In this document: positions 45,801-57,889 of the stretch, piece by piece
How the letters are laid out: every line of letters begins with the position of its first letter
How positions within the stretch are numbered: the first letter of the stretch is position 1
Assembly: GCA_019054805.1 (NCBI GenBank)
Contig: JAHQIY010000004.1
Location: 4,774,001 to 4,838,000 of the forward strand
Reading direction: 5' to 3'
DNA: 64,000 bases
From: Brachionus manjavacas
Lineage: Eukaryota; Rotifera; Eurotatoria; Ploima; Brachionidae
Notes under the pieces: generated by a model
Database searches by the model: none
Told to the model about the DNA's origin: nothing
What the model saw: the letters and a program-made list of their open reading frames with translations, nothing else
Position numbers and translations under genes: made by a program

Positions 45801-46904
45801 ATTTTTTTGCTTGAATCAATATTAATTAAATTCTTCAAAGAAAAACTTAATTTAAAAAAATATTTTTTTGGTTAATTGTTTAGTCAATCAAAAATTAATT
45901 TGAAAAATAATTTAATTAAAATTGATAACTAAAAGATTAATTTAAACACTTAAAAATAAGTGAATCTCATTTTAATTAGATATGTATATCGTTTGTTAAT
46001 TATAGAAATCAATTATTTCTTTTGTTTAACAAAAAATTATTTTTGATGATTTTTTTATTATATTATATTTTACAATTAATTATTTATGTAGATCAAAAAA
46101 AAACAAATCTTTATTTTAATAATTTAAAAATATGGGCTTTTGTTTTGTGAAAGTAAACCAGATAATATTGAAGATTTTTATTCCCAATGATAATCGGTCT
46201 TGAGCTACTTGAAAAAGGCTTATCAATAGATTATGAAAATAACCAGTTTTTTTCAAATCTAGAATATTTTACAAACCTGCATGACCACTTATTAATAACA
46301 TGAATGGTTCCAATGGATATTTTGGTTGCCTAAAATTATGTGTCTTTCAAAAATCGAAGTCAGATTATTTTTAGACCAGAAACCGGAATTCTTAGTAGAA
46401 CACCTGAGAAATATTTGACAGACATGGTATTACAATTTAAGTGGTTCAATGATAAGGGGAGTTAAAGGGAAAACTCCTCTAAGTCAGCTAAATTTTTAAG
46501 ACCGACGAAATAAATTGTAATTGATCTAAATATTTTTCTTGGTGTTGTAAAATATCTTTAAGTTATTGGCTTGATTGCTGCATTTTGTTGATTGAGTAAA
46601 AGAATGTTTTCCAGTGAATATACTATCATGCTATCAATTCTTTCGAAGAGATTAATTACAACTATGATTAAAAGCAGGGATCTAATCGCCGATGAATTTA
46701 TCAAATCATGCAATGTATCACAATGCTTTTCTATATATATTAACCAATAAAATTATGATGATCAATACTTTGATTTTATTAAGAAAAATTGAATGCTGAA
46801 TCAGATATTAAATTTTTTCAAATGATTTAATTAAAATAGATAATTTAGATTATAATCTCAAAACTTTTCTGGCCAACTATTTTACTATCTTATTTTTTCA
46901 GAAA
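45801..46904. other. Spacer upstream of the 46.9-kb retrotransposon
   Basis: The stretch at about 46130-46760 has short open segments and is less repetitive than its neighbours. It may be eroded mobile DNA, but I could not match it to a family. Confidence 0.35.
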
Positions 46905-48185
46905 AAATTTTTGTTGGCTCTAGATCATTTACATTTGAAAAAAATAATACACGGTATTGTACTAGTTTTAAAAATTTATAGACAAATGTGGATACATTAC
47001 TTTCTTAAAGCTTTCGATAAAGTTATAAGAGAAATCATGCTTAAGGACATGATAGGGAAAGTAGAACCAGAAATATGGAGAGTACTGAAAAAATACTATC
47101 AAGACTCGTGGGCCCTTGCACAAAACAAAGACGAAATTTCCTCAATATTTAAAACATCAGTGGGAGTAAAACAAGGTGGTCCACTCTCACCAAAACTTTT
47201 CTCGATATACGTTGAAGACCTAATAACTGAAATTATGAAAACAGACTTAGTTGCAGAAATTGAAGGAATTAAAACGGGTATCCTAATGTATGCGGATGAC
47301 CTACTACTCATAACTGAATCGACCAAGAAAATGAAAAAAGTATTACAAATGTGCGAAGAATTTGGGATTCGTAATGAAATAAAATTTAACCCATCTAAAA
47401 CTCAAATAATGCGGATAAATGGAACAAAAAAAGACGAAGTTGAACTTGAATTATGCGGTGAGGAAATAGAGTGGGTCAAAAAAATAAAATATTTAGGTTT
47501 TTGGATAGATGGTAAAAGTTTTAGCAAGGAACACTTGAGAGAAAGAAGAATGAGTACTTGGAGAGCTTTTTACCTATTAAAAACTAACTTAGACATTAAT
47601 AGTAAGCAGTTAAATCCGCACTTGAAAGCTTACTTACTTAAAACTTATGTAAGACCTATAACTTACTATGGAATAGAAAATTGCAGGATTAGCAAAAGTG
47701 AAAAAAAGAAAATTCAAACAATGAAAGGCCTAATGGTAAAACAAATGCTATCATTAGACAAAAGGTCCCGTACAACAAATCTTCTGTACGCACAAAATAT
47801 AGAACCTGTCGACTCTAAAAAAAAAAACTAAACTGAAATTCGCCAATAGATTAATAGAAAATGAGTTTACTCAAAAAATACTTCAAAAAAGAGAAGCAAA
47901 TTTAACCCACACCAGCACATTTTTTGAAGAAGTAAAAGAAATACTAGGGTGTCGCGACACATTGCAAAAAGAAAATTTGAATAGTTATGTAAAGAAAATT
48001 AAAATGAAAGATTTGGAAAACAGCAGGAATGGTATATGTGAGACAATAAAATTCTGCCTTGATAACCTGGAGGAGAGAAGAGAGCAATTAAAGTTAATTA
48101 TTAAAGCGTACATACCTTGAAATTGACAAGATTTTTACCACGATTTAAAATGCTACGTAATTAGATAAAAAAAAAAAAAAACAAC
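46905..48185 (+). mobile_element. Non-LTR retrotransposon, 5'-truncated, reverse transcriptase nearly intact
   Basis: A 306-codon frame (46911-47831) covers the RT palm and thumb: LKAFDKV, then VGVKQGGPLSPKLFSIYVED, the catalytic YADDLLLI near 47290, IKYLGFWID, and LKTYVRPITYYGIEN. It ends early in an A11 run (47817-47827). From that point another frame continues for about 97 codons (KLKFANRLIENEF to LKLIIKAYIP, stop at 48120), so the break looks like one slippage error. An A-rich tail follows at about 48165-48185. This RT type (GVKQGGPLSP, YADDLLL) differs from the jockey-like elements elsewhere in the window. No endonuclease is left. Confidence 0.85.
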
Positions 48186-48377
48186 AGAACAAACAACTGA
48201 AATAACTATTTTTTTGAATAAATAATTTAAGTTATGAAAAAAAAAATTCTGTATATTTTGTAAAAAAACTAAATTTTATTTTAATAATTTATTTTATAAC
48301 TACTTTGTACGTATATATTTCATCTTATTTGTAACTTGAAACAAATATTAGTTAACAAATGTCATTTAAACTTTTAT

Positions 48378-48380
<3 letters not shown>

Positions 48381-48414
<34 letters not shown>

Positions 48415-48480
48415 ATCGCCAAGACAGGCGTAATTTTATGAAATAAATGAATGAATGAATGAATGAATGAATTACAATTT
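48381..48480 (+). mobile_element. T30 run and retrotransposon 3'-end remnant with AATG tail
   Basis: A T30 run (48381-48410) precedes AAACAT and a hairpin CGCC-AAGACA-GGCG (48417-48430), then (AATG)n repeats at about 48440-48470. The layout matches other 3' ends here. No coding sequence is attached. Confidence 0.5.
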
Positions 48481-49735
48481 TTTGCAGATTAAGGTCACAT
48501 GCTTTCGATACTTTTGAGCAAGCAGTTTTATATTGATAATCCATTTTATACTAATTGTAACAAGCGGTTTCTAATTTTTTCTAATTTTATAATTTCTAAA
48601 AATTCAAATGAACAGTTTTAAGTTGATGATCTAAAAAAAATTAAAATGAGGTTCAATCATTAGCTTAATGAGAGAAAAGCCTTGTTTTATTACCTACAAG
48701 AAATATTAATCAAAAAAAAAAATGAAAAACTTAAAAATCATGTTTTGAAGCAGTTATTCAAATTTGTCTTCAGAAAACGCGTCCCACGAATCAGACGCCT
48801 CAAATTTCTCTGATTTTGAAGCACCCTTAGAAATTTTTTTAAAAGCGACCTAAAAAAGCGTTATATCAAGCATTTATCTTCCTAAAATAAAAGAAGATAA
48901 AGAATGGGTTGAAAACAGGCGAATAGAATGAAATTTTTTATGGAATTTCTTGTGAAATTTCTTACGATAAAGATTGGGTTTTTGTTAGTGTTGGGATCCG
49001 TACAAGCGGACACTTAACCGGCCATAATTTTCAAGAACCGTGACCGTGTCTGCATTAGCCAGACAACCTTTAAACGGGCGGTCAAATTTTTAGACCGCCA
49101 AAATAAACGGTCACTTACATTTATCTTTGCCTTTGTCTAAATTCTTTTTAAACTTTCTTTTTCGTCGCATTAATTATTTGTTCTTTTTCTTTTGTTCTGT
49201 TTGCTTAATTCAAATAGTCGGCGACAATAACTTGAACTTGCTTAAAAGATCGATCAAGCCCACAATCAACCAAAAAATATACAGCATGCAAAAGCAATTC
49301 CTTGGTATTTCTACTAAGGGTCATTGCTGAACCAGCACTGTTACTCAAAATATTTTTATTGATACGATTCTCTAAAGTTGAAAAAGATATCTTAAAATTT
49401 TGTTTCGTTCGACTTAATTTTTTTAAAAGCTTCTTGGATACTTTGTTCGGTATTAATTTTGTCTATTGAAATGGTTTCTTCGTTTGAAAAATGGTCACTA
49501 GTCATATCCTGGCTAAAGAGGACATTAAAAACATTTATTAATGTTCTGACTCATCGTTTCGTTTCAGGAAAAAAATATCAAGAATTTCCTAATTGCAGGT
49601 TAAATTAACTCATTGATTTAACACAAATAACCTTCGTAAATTTAGTTCGATACAAAGGAGTATGTATGGCGTTACCACTAGAAGAACTCGACTTTTAATA
49701 TTTAAATCACCTTGCTTAAATTGTAGGAGAGAATG
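48481..49735. other. Spacer with inverted-repeat-rich patch at about 49000-49115
   Basis: A GC-richer patch contains two small hairpins: TGTCTG/CAGACA near 49047-49065, and GCGGTC/GACCGC near 49078-49098. It also contains ACCGCCAAAATAAACGGT (49094-49111), whose exact complement recurs at 59466-59483. It may be the end of an unclassified element. The rest is AT-rich without a supported gene. Confidence 0.35.
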
Positions 49736-51490
49736 ATTTAGAAATAAAGAACTGACCCGTCTAAATATCGACCAATTAGTGCTACTAGCTGTCTTGGAAA
49801 AGTTCTTGAAAGAATTATCACAAGTATGCTCTACAATTTCTTTGAAGAGAAGAGTCTTATCTTCAAAGAACAGTCTTGTTTCAGGCAGCACCGACGTACC
49901 TCCGACAATTTAGTATTTTGAACTCAAAAGGTCTCTGAGACTTTGGTAATAAAGAAAAAAGTATGTTCCTTCTTCTTCGACATCTCTCGGGCTTTTGACA
50001 AGGTATGGCACAGTGGTTTAATCTACAAACTTTACCAAAATTGGGGCTCCTCTCTATATTCCGGAGTAGGTTGTTAATTTTTAAAAAAATCGAATTATTT
50101 TGTGAAAATAAATAACTTTTTCTCGGATTCAGGTCCCATAGATACTGGAGTTCCCCAAGGTGCAGTCATTCCTCTACTCTTTACTATTTTTATTATATCA
50201 CCAAGCAAGACCAAAAAAAACAGTCATATTCCTTGTTATTTGCGGATGACCTGGTGACCTTTTTTATCTTCAAGGAATATAGGAACTTTGCAAACATTAT
50301 AAATAACTATCTTAAAAATTGCAGCTGTGGCTACAAAAATGGAGGCTAAAGATGCCTCCAGAAAAATTTAGCTACATTTTTTACTCTGGAAATCCTTCAA
50401 AAAACAACAAGCTTAGTCTAAAACTTTTTGGAAAGCAAATACCCTACACTGACTCCCCAGTCTTCATTGGAATAAAATTTGACCAAAGTCTTTGTTTCAA
50501 CTGGCAGGTTGAATTCATTCGTTCTAGATGTCATGATCGCGAGAATAAAATTAAAATTAAAATTCCTTCAATGGAATCTATAATGCCCTTATAGGTTCCA
50601 TTATAGACTATAGTTTTTTCATCCTATCCCGTGTCTCCCAGACAAGTATTCAAAAACTGCAAGTAATTCAAACTACATGTTTTAAGTCAATCTATCACTT
50701 ACCATATGACACACCGTCTATTCAACTTTCAGACCTTCTCGACGAACACAAGGTAGATAGAATTGAATCAAGACTCAGAGTTCTGCTTGAAAAGTACATA
50801 AAAAAAGTTTAATGTATAAAAACACACTCATTATTTCACTCATACAGGATCATATTGATGTTTTTGTTGAAAGCTCAAGAAGTCTGAACTTAAAATCCTC
50901 CTTCGTAAAGTCTAAAATGAGCTTTTCCAATGGAAAACAGTTTTTCTGAAACATTTCTAATTTCTCTTTAAAATTCTAATTAATTTAACATAACTTTTTT
51001 ATGGACACTTTTTTTAAATTTTAAATAAACTATTAAAAAAAATTTTAAAATAACTCTTTGTTTGATTATTTATTGAATATTTATAGAATGAATTCTTTTT
51101 ATAAAAAATATAAGTTTCATATTTATAGGCGATTGGTTTCTTTGGATTGTCACTTAGGCCTAAACATTAATCTTCATGTTTTGAACAAGTTCTGTTCATC
51201 ATTCTCTGTTTAATGAGTTCTTATATCAAGATGTAAAAAGGTTACAAAGGTTGAATTATCTTTAATGAAAATAATTAACTATTTGAAATAACTGAAAAAC
51301 ATTTAAGGAATTGATTTGAATATCATATATTTGATTTCAATAATTTAACTCTCTATTTTAATTGATCTTTTTTTTAATATTCTTATCATTTTATTTTATT
51401 TAACTTTATTTTTTATTTTATATTTTGTTCCGGAAGAGCTTTAGCTCAGTCCAGAGGACAAATGAATAAATAAATAAATATTAAATAGAT
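49736..51490 (+). mobile_element. Decayed jockey-type retrotransposon
   Basis: From about 49750, SKYRPISATSCLGKVLERII, EQSCFRQHRRTSDNL and FFFDISRAFDKVWHSGLIYK show RT motifs in one frame with an internal stop. After shifts come GVPQGAVI near 50150, LFADDLVTFFIF near 50235, and a 91-codon frame (50319-50594). The 3' end has a hairpin GAGCT-TT-AGCTC (51436-51447) followed by AATAAATAAATA. It belongs to the same family as the minus-strand copy at 57.9-58.8 kb (FADDLATFFIFK there). Several frameshifts make it non-functional. Confidence 0.8.
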
Positions 51491-52168
51491 ATGATTAAAT
51501 ATAATGTAATTTTGAATTAAAACTTTTTTTGTTAACTCAAAATTTTTATAGAAATTTTCAAACAAGATTGTTAAAATCGACTCAGTTCTGCTTTCGAATT
51601 GATGGAAAAATCTTATTTTATGTGGATCATCCACCGTGAATAATTTAATATGGTATAATGGCATTATACTTTTTTTATTTCTATAATTAAGATTTATCAA
51701 TGTTCACCTGTCCTTATGTAATACTCAATGTAAAATTATCGTCATTTTTAAAGAGTTCCATTATTTAATAGGAAATGCATTGATTAGCATTCAAATCCGG
51801 ATCGATGCCCTTATGCCAAAACAATTAAAAGTAAACCATAGTTTAGTGTAAGTGAAACACAAAAAATAGTATCTATAGCTTTTGAGTTAATTTTTTTAAG
51901 TTTATTTACTTAAAAATTAACGATTTTTTTAAAATTTTTTCCTTTATTGAAATTTGAAATCAAAATAATCAAAGTAATTTTCTGAATGTAAGAGAAATTG
52001 AAAACTTTATTTTCTGAAATATAATAAATTATTAATATTGAAAAACTAAATTGGAATAACAAATATATCAAAACGAAGGATTAAATTACAGGTAGTTCGT
52101 CCATAAAAAAATAAGTATGCAAAATTTCTTAATTTTTTGATTTACAATTTTGGACTAAAAAAATATTT
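51491..52168. other. Spacer before MRLC copy 2
   Basis: AT-rich with no supported gene or repeat, ending at the left boundary of the duplicated segment. Confidence 0.45.
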
Positions 52169-55034
52169 CCTAATAAGGAACTGAAAAAATGATTTATGAA
52201 TAAATTATCTTTAACTTAAAGAATCTTCTATCGAATAGAGAGAAAATGCAAATTCATTAGCTTCTAGTTTGAACATAAAGCTATTATAGATTCCTTAGAT
52301 TTAATCTATAAAAAGTTAAAATGAAAACAAAAAATAAAATTCATAGTAATCAGTTAACAAATTTCAGGAGCGTTTTTTTTCATATTCATATTTTGATTAT
52401 ACATAAATACATGATATTTTACACTTTTTTTCTTAGATCTTGTATTTAAAAACCTGTACAAGAGACTATAAATTATAATTTTAGATAAATTTTTGACTTT
52501 GAAATTTGAAAATGGCTGATGTAAGTTTTTCGACTATTTTTGAGTAGAAAAACAATCAAAAAATAATGGATTTTTTTTTAAAGAAAAAAGGAAAGAAGAG
52601 AGCCCAAAGAGCTACTAGCAATGTATTTGCAATGTTTGAACAAAGTCAAGTTCAGGAATTCAAAGAGGTAAGAATTGAAATATTTTAAAATAAATTAAAC
52701 AAAACAAGACAAATTTATAAGATTTTATTTTACTTTTTTATTGTGAAAAAAATGATTTAAAATCGATAAATTTTTAACTAAACTATCCAAAGGCTTTCAA
52801 TATGTTTGACCAAGACAGAGATGAAATTATAAGTGTTGATGATTTAAAAGAGATTTACACATCTCTAGGTTAGTTGAGACAAGAATAAGCTTTATTTTGA
52901 AGTGTTTTTTTTTTAATTTTTGATTTTTTTTTTGATTTTAAATTAAGTGTATCTGTAAAAAAACAAAACTTAAAAACAATAAGCCTAAATTTAATTAAGT
53001 AAATTGTACAAGATAGGCATAATTTCGAGTCGAATTCTATTTTTCAATACATTTTTTTTAATCAAAATGATTGTTAAAGGCATTCGGTCTTATGGATCAA
53101 GACAGAGATGGAGTAATCAGTGTCGATGATTTAAAAGAAGTTTACAATTCATTGGGTAATTGAAGGCATCAAATTAGACATCCCCTTTTACCTTTGCTCA
53201 CTTTTTTCAAATTACACAAACCCTGATATGATAATACTAAGACAATGCACTTTTTAACTATTTCCTAGAATACCCGTTAAAAAAAACTTCCCTTTTTTTC
53301 CAGAAAAACTTGCATGAATGATCTAATGAATGATGAATTAAATGTTTCAATTGATTTTGATTACTTTTAATTTTGTTTTGAATGAAATTAATCAGAAAAT
53401 AAACAATAAATAATTTTAATTTTCAATTTGATTTTTTAGGCAGAATGCCAAAAGATGCTGAATTAAAAGCCATGGTGGAGGAGGCCCAAGGACCAATTAA
53501 CTTCACAATGTTATTGACTTTATTCGGAGATCGTCTAAACGGTAAACCTTAATTGATTTAAATTAAGCCATGATGAGCCTGAAATGCATGAATATATTTA
53601 ACTTTTCCCCTCCTTATTTTTGTTTTAAACCATGAATGAACCCTTTTGACAAATAGGAACTAATGAAGAAACAGTAATAATGAATGCTTTTAAGTTGTTT
53701 GATGATAATGGATCTGGAATTATAAATTCCCAAGCGTGAGTATTTATTAGATAAAGAATAAACAACAGATTTATTAGTCAAAACGATATTAAAAATAAAA
53801 AAATAAAAATTATTTTAAATCTGTTGAATCAATTCATTGCATCCATCCATTACGCTAAATCAAAAATTTGAATTCCCTCTTTGCATTTCAAAATAATGTA
53901 ATCCTTTTACCCCTTAACCAAGCCTAAACAGTATTTTTCGACCCTTTTAGTTTATTCTAGCTTACTTTTATTCAAAAAATTAATTTTATTTTTTGGTTCC
54001 AATTAAAATTAAACAGGCACTGATGAAGAATCACATATCATGAATGCTTTCAAATTGTTTGATGCTGATGCCAAAGGAATATTACACCGTGATGTGTAAG
54101 TATTTTCAATTTTAATACAATCATTTATTAAGACACAACATTCGCTTATTTATTTTTATCTTGAGTTTTTTTAGAAAAAAGTCATCAATTTGAAAAAAAA
54201 TTATTTAATTATTTTATTGATAAAAATTGAATGAATTATCTTGTTAGGTTAAGAGAAATTCTCACAGCTCAAGGAAATCCAGCTGAAAGACTAACAGATC
54301 AACAAGTAAGATAACAGAAAAAAAATATTCTAGTCTTATTATTAGCTTATCTGTAAAAATTGGCTTATCACTTTGAAAGCTAGTAGTACCTTTAATTTTG
54401 ACGAATTCTTCCCTAAAAAATGGATGCAGAGAAAAAAAATTCTTGTTTTTATTTATTTTTAATAAACGCTTTTTCCCTTGTGCTTAAAAAGGTTGCGTGA
54501 AGTTTTAGTTCACCAAGGCAAACCAGATGAACGACTTACCGATCAAGAAGTAAGAGATCTGATATGATCGTGTATTAATCATTACTAACACTTAATAGTA
54601 AAAAAATGTTAACAAAAAAATAAAATTTAATTGAACTAAAGCATCAATTGATTGCATGTATTTCTATTTAGATTAATTTTAATTAATTACTATGAATTTA
54701 TTTTAATTCTAATCGTTTTAACTTTTTCCAAGTTCAACCAAGTTCTTGAAGGTGCTCCAATCGATAACAAAGGCAATATGGATTATGCAACATTCGTTCG
54801 TATAATCAAAAGAGGCAAACAAGACGATGAATAAATCAAAATTGGTTTTACACATACCTTTCATTTTTTAATTAGAAATAGAATTAAAATTTGTTTTAAG
54901 CCCAACAATTTATTTATTTTAATTGTTTAAATTTTTTTTTCATCTAAGAAAAAATATTTGTCAATAAATATTTTCAAATTAATTTTTTTTTTTACAGTTT
55001 CAATTAAGAGAGGCAATACGCCAAGTATCTTTAT
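52169..55034 (+). repeat. Segmental duplication, copy 2 (contains MRLC gene 2)
   Basis: Matches 37990-40858 at an offset of about 14,178 bases, differing by scattered substitutions and a few short indels, one of which removes several bases from the intron before the last exon. At the right end the shared GAGGCAATACGCCAA joins a plus-strand RT fragment, whereas in copy 1 it joins a minus-strand one. Confidence 0.95.
52512..54834 (+). CDS. MRLC: Myosin regulatory light chain, copy 2, same three mutually exclusive exon pairs
   Basis: Exons: 52512-52520; 52584-52667; 3a 52793-52868 or 3b 53080-53155; 53440-53541; 5a 53657-53735 or 5b 54017-54095; 6a 54248-54305 or 6b 54492-54549; 54733-54834. 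Length (169 residues), splice sites and phosphorylatable RATS motif are as in copy 1. I found only three coding differences from copy 1, all changing the protein. In exon 3a the EF-hand loop is [12 protein letters not shown], replacing the near-invariant sixth-position Gly with Glu. Exon 5a begins GTNEE instead of GTDEE. Exon 5b has Ile for Thr just after the loop. The alternative exon 3b is unchanged, so transcripts using 3b would keep a normal first EF-hand. Poly(A) signal AATAAA at 54963-54968. The gene looks intact; whether it is expressed cannot be seen. Confidence 0.93.
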
Positions 55035-55605
55035 AAAAACAACCTTAAGTTTATCCCCACGATTTCTAGTAACAGCAACCTCTCCCAACTTCAGCTTGAC
55101 CTTTACGAACTCTTCGAGTGGTTAAACAATACGCGCATGCTTTTCAATTTGGACTTGTGCAAGGTGATGGAGTTCAGAAGGACCGGCAAGATCCACTCCG
55201 CTGAGTAGGAGCTACTAATGGGGTATTTTGACATCTTGAGTGCACATTTTTACTTTGTCAAGTGTAACTTTGTCAAGTAATCTTAAGATCACTTCGAACA
55301 TAACTCGAAAGAGAAATGAGTATCCTCGTTCAGCGAACGCACAGTAAATAGCAGCTTATTCTCCTAGTTTAGAAATAAAGGGGCACAAGAAGAGCCTGGC
55401 CGATCAGGTCTCAACCAAATGTACGAAGAGAGCTAATTTCTTTACGAACAAAGTTGTCAATATGTGAAATGCTCTCCCCGATGAGGTAAAAGAACCCGAC
55501 TCATTAAATTAATTCAAGAATCGCAACGATGTCTTCATGACCGGAAATCCAGTTCTTGCACTATACTTCAAAAATAAAGATAAAATCAATAAGAAATAAA
55601 ATAAA
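55035..55605 (+). mobile_element. Decayed CR1-like retrotransposon fragment
   Basis: About 55060-55205 reads SNLSQLQLDLYELFEWLNNT, then FNLDLCKVMEFRRTGKIHS, the segment just after the RT catalytic motif. About 55430-55540 reads TKCTKRANFFTNKVVNMWNA, then LPDEVKEPDSLN, the C-terminal RVVN-W-LP motif. Stops and shifts lie between, with an AT-rich tail after 55560. It is less AT-rich than surrounding DNA. It is fused directly to the right edge of MRLC duplication copy 2. Confidence 0.68.
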
Positions 55606-56329
55606 AGTAAAAAAAAGTTAAAATCTGATATTAAAGAAAATTAAAATAGCATGAGAAATTGATGACAGGTGCAACATATTTAAGAATTGAATAGATAAGT
55701 AAAGAAAGAAGAAATAATAAGGTAGCTTTTACATAATGGAGTAGGTTATTCGATATATCTTTGTATTCTTCCACCAGTCTGATAGCCTAAGGAATAGAAT
55801 GACTTAGTCCAGCCCTAACATACCTCCCTAACGCTTAGCTCAAAAAGTCGATTCGAGACTATTAGTAATTTAAGTTTATTTAAGGCATCGTGACTAAAAT
55901 TGCTACAACCTCTCCAAATTTTTTTTTCAACTATTGTTTGTATTTTTTAAAGTCTTAGTCGATCGGATCGATTTTTATTTCATTGAGTAATATGATTTCT
56001 AGAATGAATTGAGACAAAAAATTTTCGAATAATTTAACTTTACATGGTAATTGAAAACAAAACCTGGACTTTTGTAAGCATATTTTCTGAAAAGAAAATT
56101 TAATGATTTCTTTTAGATTTTTCGAACAAAGTGGTTGTTTTGTAACTGTATTCTTAAATTGATTTGATCCTTGAAGAAAATTTATGGTCATACTCATTGT
56201 TTTTATTTCGAACAGATTTTCGTCTTCATTTTCTTAAACTGAAAAATCTTCTATCAGATCGTCTATTTGTGGCTCGGATTCAGATCTTTTTTTAATTTTC
56301 GGTTTTCTGTACGTAAAAACTTTTGGACT
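55606..56329. other. Spacer with a small retrotransposon scrap at about 55835-55935
   Basis: On the minus strand, GCTCAAAAAGTCGATTCGAG and neighbouring sequence closely match the 3' part of the jockey-type copy at 57.9 kb (the SNRLFELS coding region). That marks a ~100-bp fragment of the same family. Nothing else is recognised. Confidence 0.45.
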
Positions 56330-56338
56330 TATTTATGC

Positions 56339-57612
56339 GGGTGAGGTTTAAAGTCAAATAAAAATCTGGGAAACTCATACGAAAAAAAATTTTTTTTGCC
56401 CAACCGATAAAATCATAAAAAAGACTTTTTTTTCTGGGAAAGTAGTACAAAAAATTCTTAAATCTGGTAAAGTCATATAATACTCGGGTAAAGTCAAACA
56501 AAAATAATTTTTTTTTTCAAATTTTTTAAGAATTTTGCAAGCGTTTAATTTAAATTTTTCAAATTTATTATTCAAGTTTACTACAAAATAAGCTTGCAAA
56601 ATTGTTTGGAAAAAAAATTTTGAACAAAAGAAAGTCTCTTTTTTTAATTTGTTTTTTTTTCTTTAAAAAGATTTTATTATTGCATCATTTTAAATCTCCC
56701 CACCCTCTTTCTTACTTTGAAAAAGAAAAATACTTAGTGAATAGATTTTTTGAACAAGTCATCGATTTTGAAATAAGCTTTAAGTATAATTTAAAAACTA
56801 ACTATAAAAACGACTGAAAAATTTAAAAAAAATTATAGATTTTTTCAAAAAGCCATAAATATTAAAATGAAAATTGATTCAAACTTGTGAAAATCAAAAT
56901 GCTTATAATGATTACTTTATGTCTTTGAAAAGTTGGGTATTTTTGAAAAATGCGTTAAATTTGAATCAATGAATTCAAAAGCTCCTTGTTGGTTTCCCAA
57001 AGTGGGTAAAATGCTGTTGAAAGACTGTGAAAGAGTAATTAAATCGAATAAACTTGAATTGTTAAATGATTCAAATGATGGTTCAAATGACTTATATATT
57101 TTTAAGTATAAACATAAAAATGGAGATATTGATAATGTAGAAATAACAAATGAGGACTGTAGTTGTATTGAATGCAATAAATGTTCTTGTTCACCCTATT
57201 TGGATAAAGGTATCTGTAGCCATATTTTGGTTGGCTGCGTTATGATAAAAAAAAAATACAAAGGTTTAAATTTGGAATCAAAATTTGTAAATAAATCAAA
57301 AAAGAAAGTAGGAAGATATAGCTTAGCTAAGTTTTGTTTAAAAAAAGATTAAAGTTATTTTTGTATTCGTTTATTTCTGTGTCAATTTTTTATCCGTAAT
57401 TTAATTAAAAATCAATAAATTTTGTATTAAATAAAAAACAAAATTATTTTTGTTTGACTTTACCCTAGTATTATATGACTTTACCAGATTTAAGAATTTT
57501 TTGTATGACTTTGCCAGAAAAAAAAGTCTTTTTTATGATTTTATCGGTTGGGCAAAAAAAATTTTTTTTCGTATGAGTTTCCCAGATTTTTATTTGACTT
57601 TACCCTTTACTC
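56339..57612 (+). mobile_element. Mutator-like element (MULE), internally deleted, with 9-bp target duplication
   Basis: Terminal inverted repeats of about 170 bp (56339-56510 and 57440-57612) share AAAGTCAAATAAAAATCTGG and GGGAAACTCATACGAAAA. Both sides are flanked by TATTTATGC (56330-56338, 57613-57621), a 9-bp duplication typical of Mutator. Between the arms an open frame to 57352 (about 139 codons) encodes a SWIM-type zinc finger: CSCSPYLDKGICSH fits C-x-C-x(n)-C-x-H. SWIM domains sit C-terminal to the catalytic core of MULE transposases. The DDE core is missing, so the element is non-autonomous unless the catalytic part is supplied elsewhere. Long arms, target size and SWIM domain agree. 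Confidence 0.88.
56933..57352 (+). CDS. SWIM zinc-finger protein fragment inside the MULE
   Basis: The open frame extends upstream to a stop near 56911. The first in-frame ATG is at about 56969 (SMNSKAPCWFP), so the true start is uncertain. Visible features are a basic N-terminal half (KVGKMLLKDCERVIKS), a cysteine cluster ECNKCSCSPYLDKGICSHIL that fits the SWIM consensus, and a lysine-rich end. In intact MULE transposases this follows the DDE core, which is absent. It may be a residual exon or a stand-alone DNA-binding protein. It is not broken within the span seen. Confidence 0.6.
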   Translation: MGIFEKCVKFESMNSKAPCWFPKVGKMLLKDCERVIKSNKLELLNDSNDGSNDLYIFKYKHKNGDIDNVEITNEDCSCIECNKCSCSPYLDKGICSHILVGCVMIKKKYKGLNLESKFVNKSKKKVGRYSLAKFCLKKD

Positions 57613-57621
57613 TATTTATGC

Positions 57622-57889
57622 ATGCTTGAATTTGTATTAAATTTTCCTGGTTGTAAATTTGCTTAAAATCTCTCGTTTTGTATAAATTTTAAAATATTTT
57701 TTTCGATTTTCTCTTTGACTATTTGCTATTGTATGAGAATTTGTTAACACTAGAAGCACCTTTTCGATTTTTGGCCGCTAAATTCTAAGTCAATTTTTGT
57801 TATTTGAGCATATTTTTTTTTTCAGCATAAAAATAAGGATAACTTTCTAAATTAACTAAATTCAAATTAAAAAATATTTTCTTTGTACA
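57622..57889. other. AT-rich spacer between the MULE and a retrotransposon
   Basis: No feature recognised. It may include the 3' UTR of the minus-strand retrotransposon that begins at 57890. Confidence 0.4.

Noticed and set aside
46310-46760. Possible hAT transposase remnant
   Set aside because: Short open segments were inspected for the hAT C-terminal dimerisation motif, and none was convincing.
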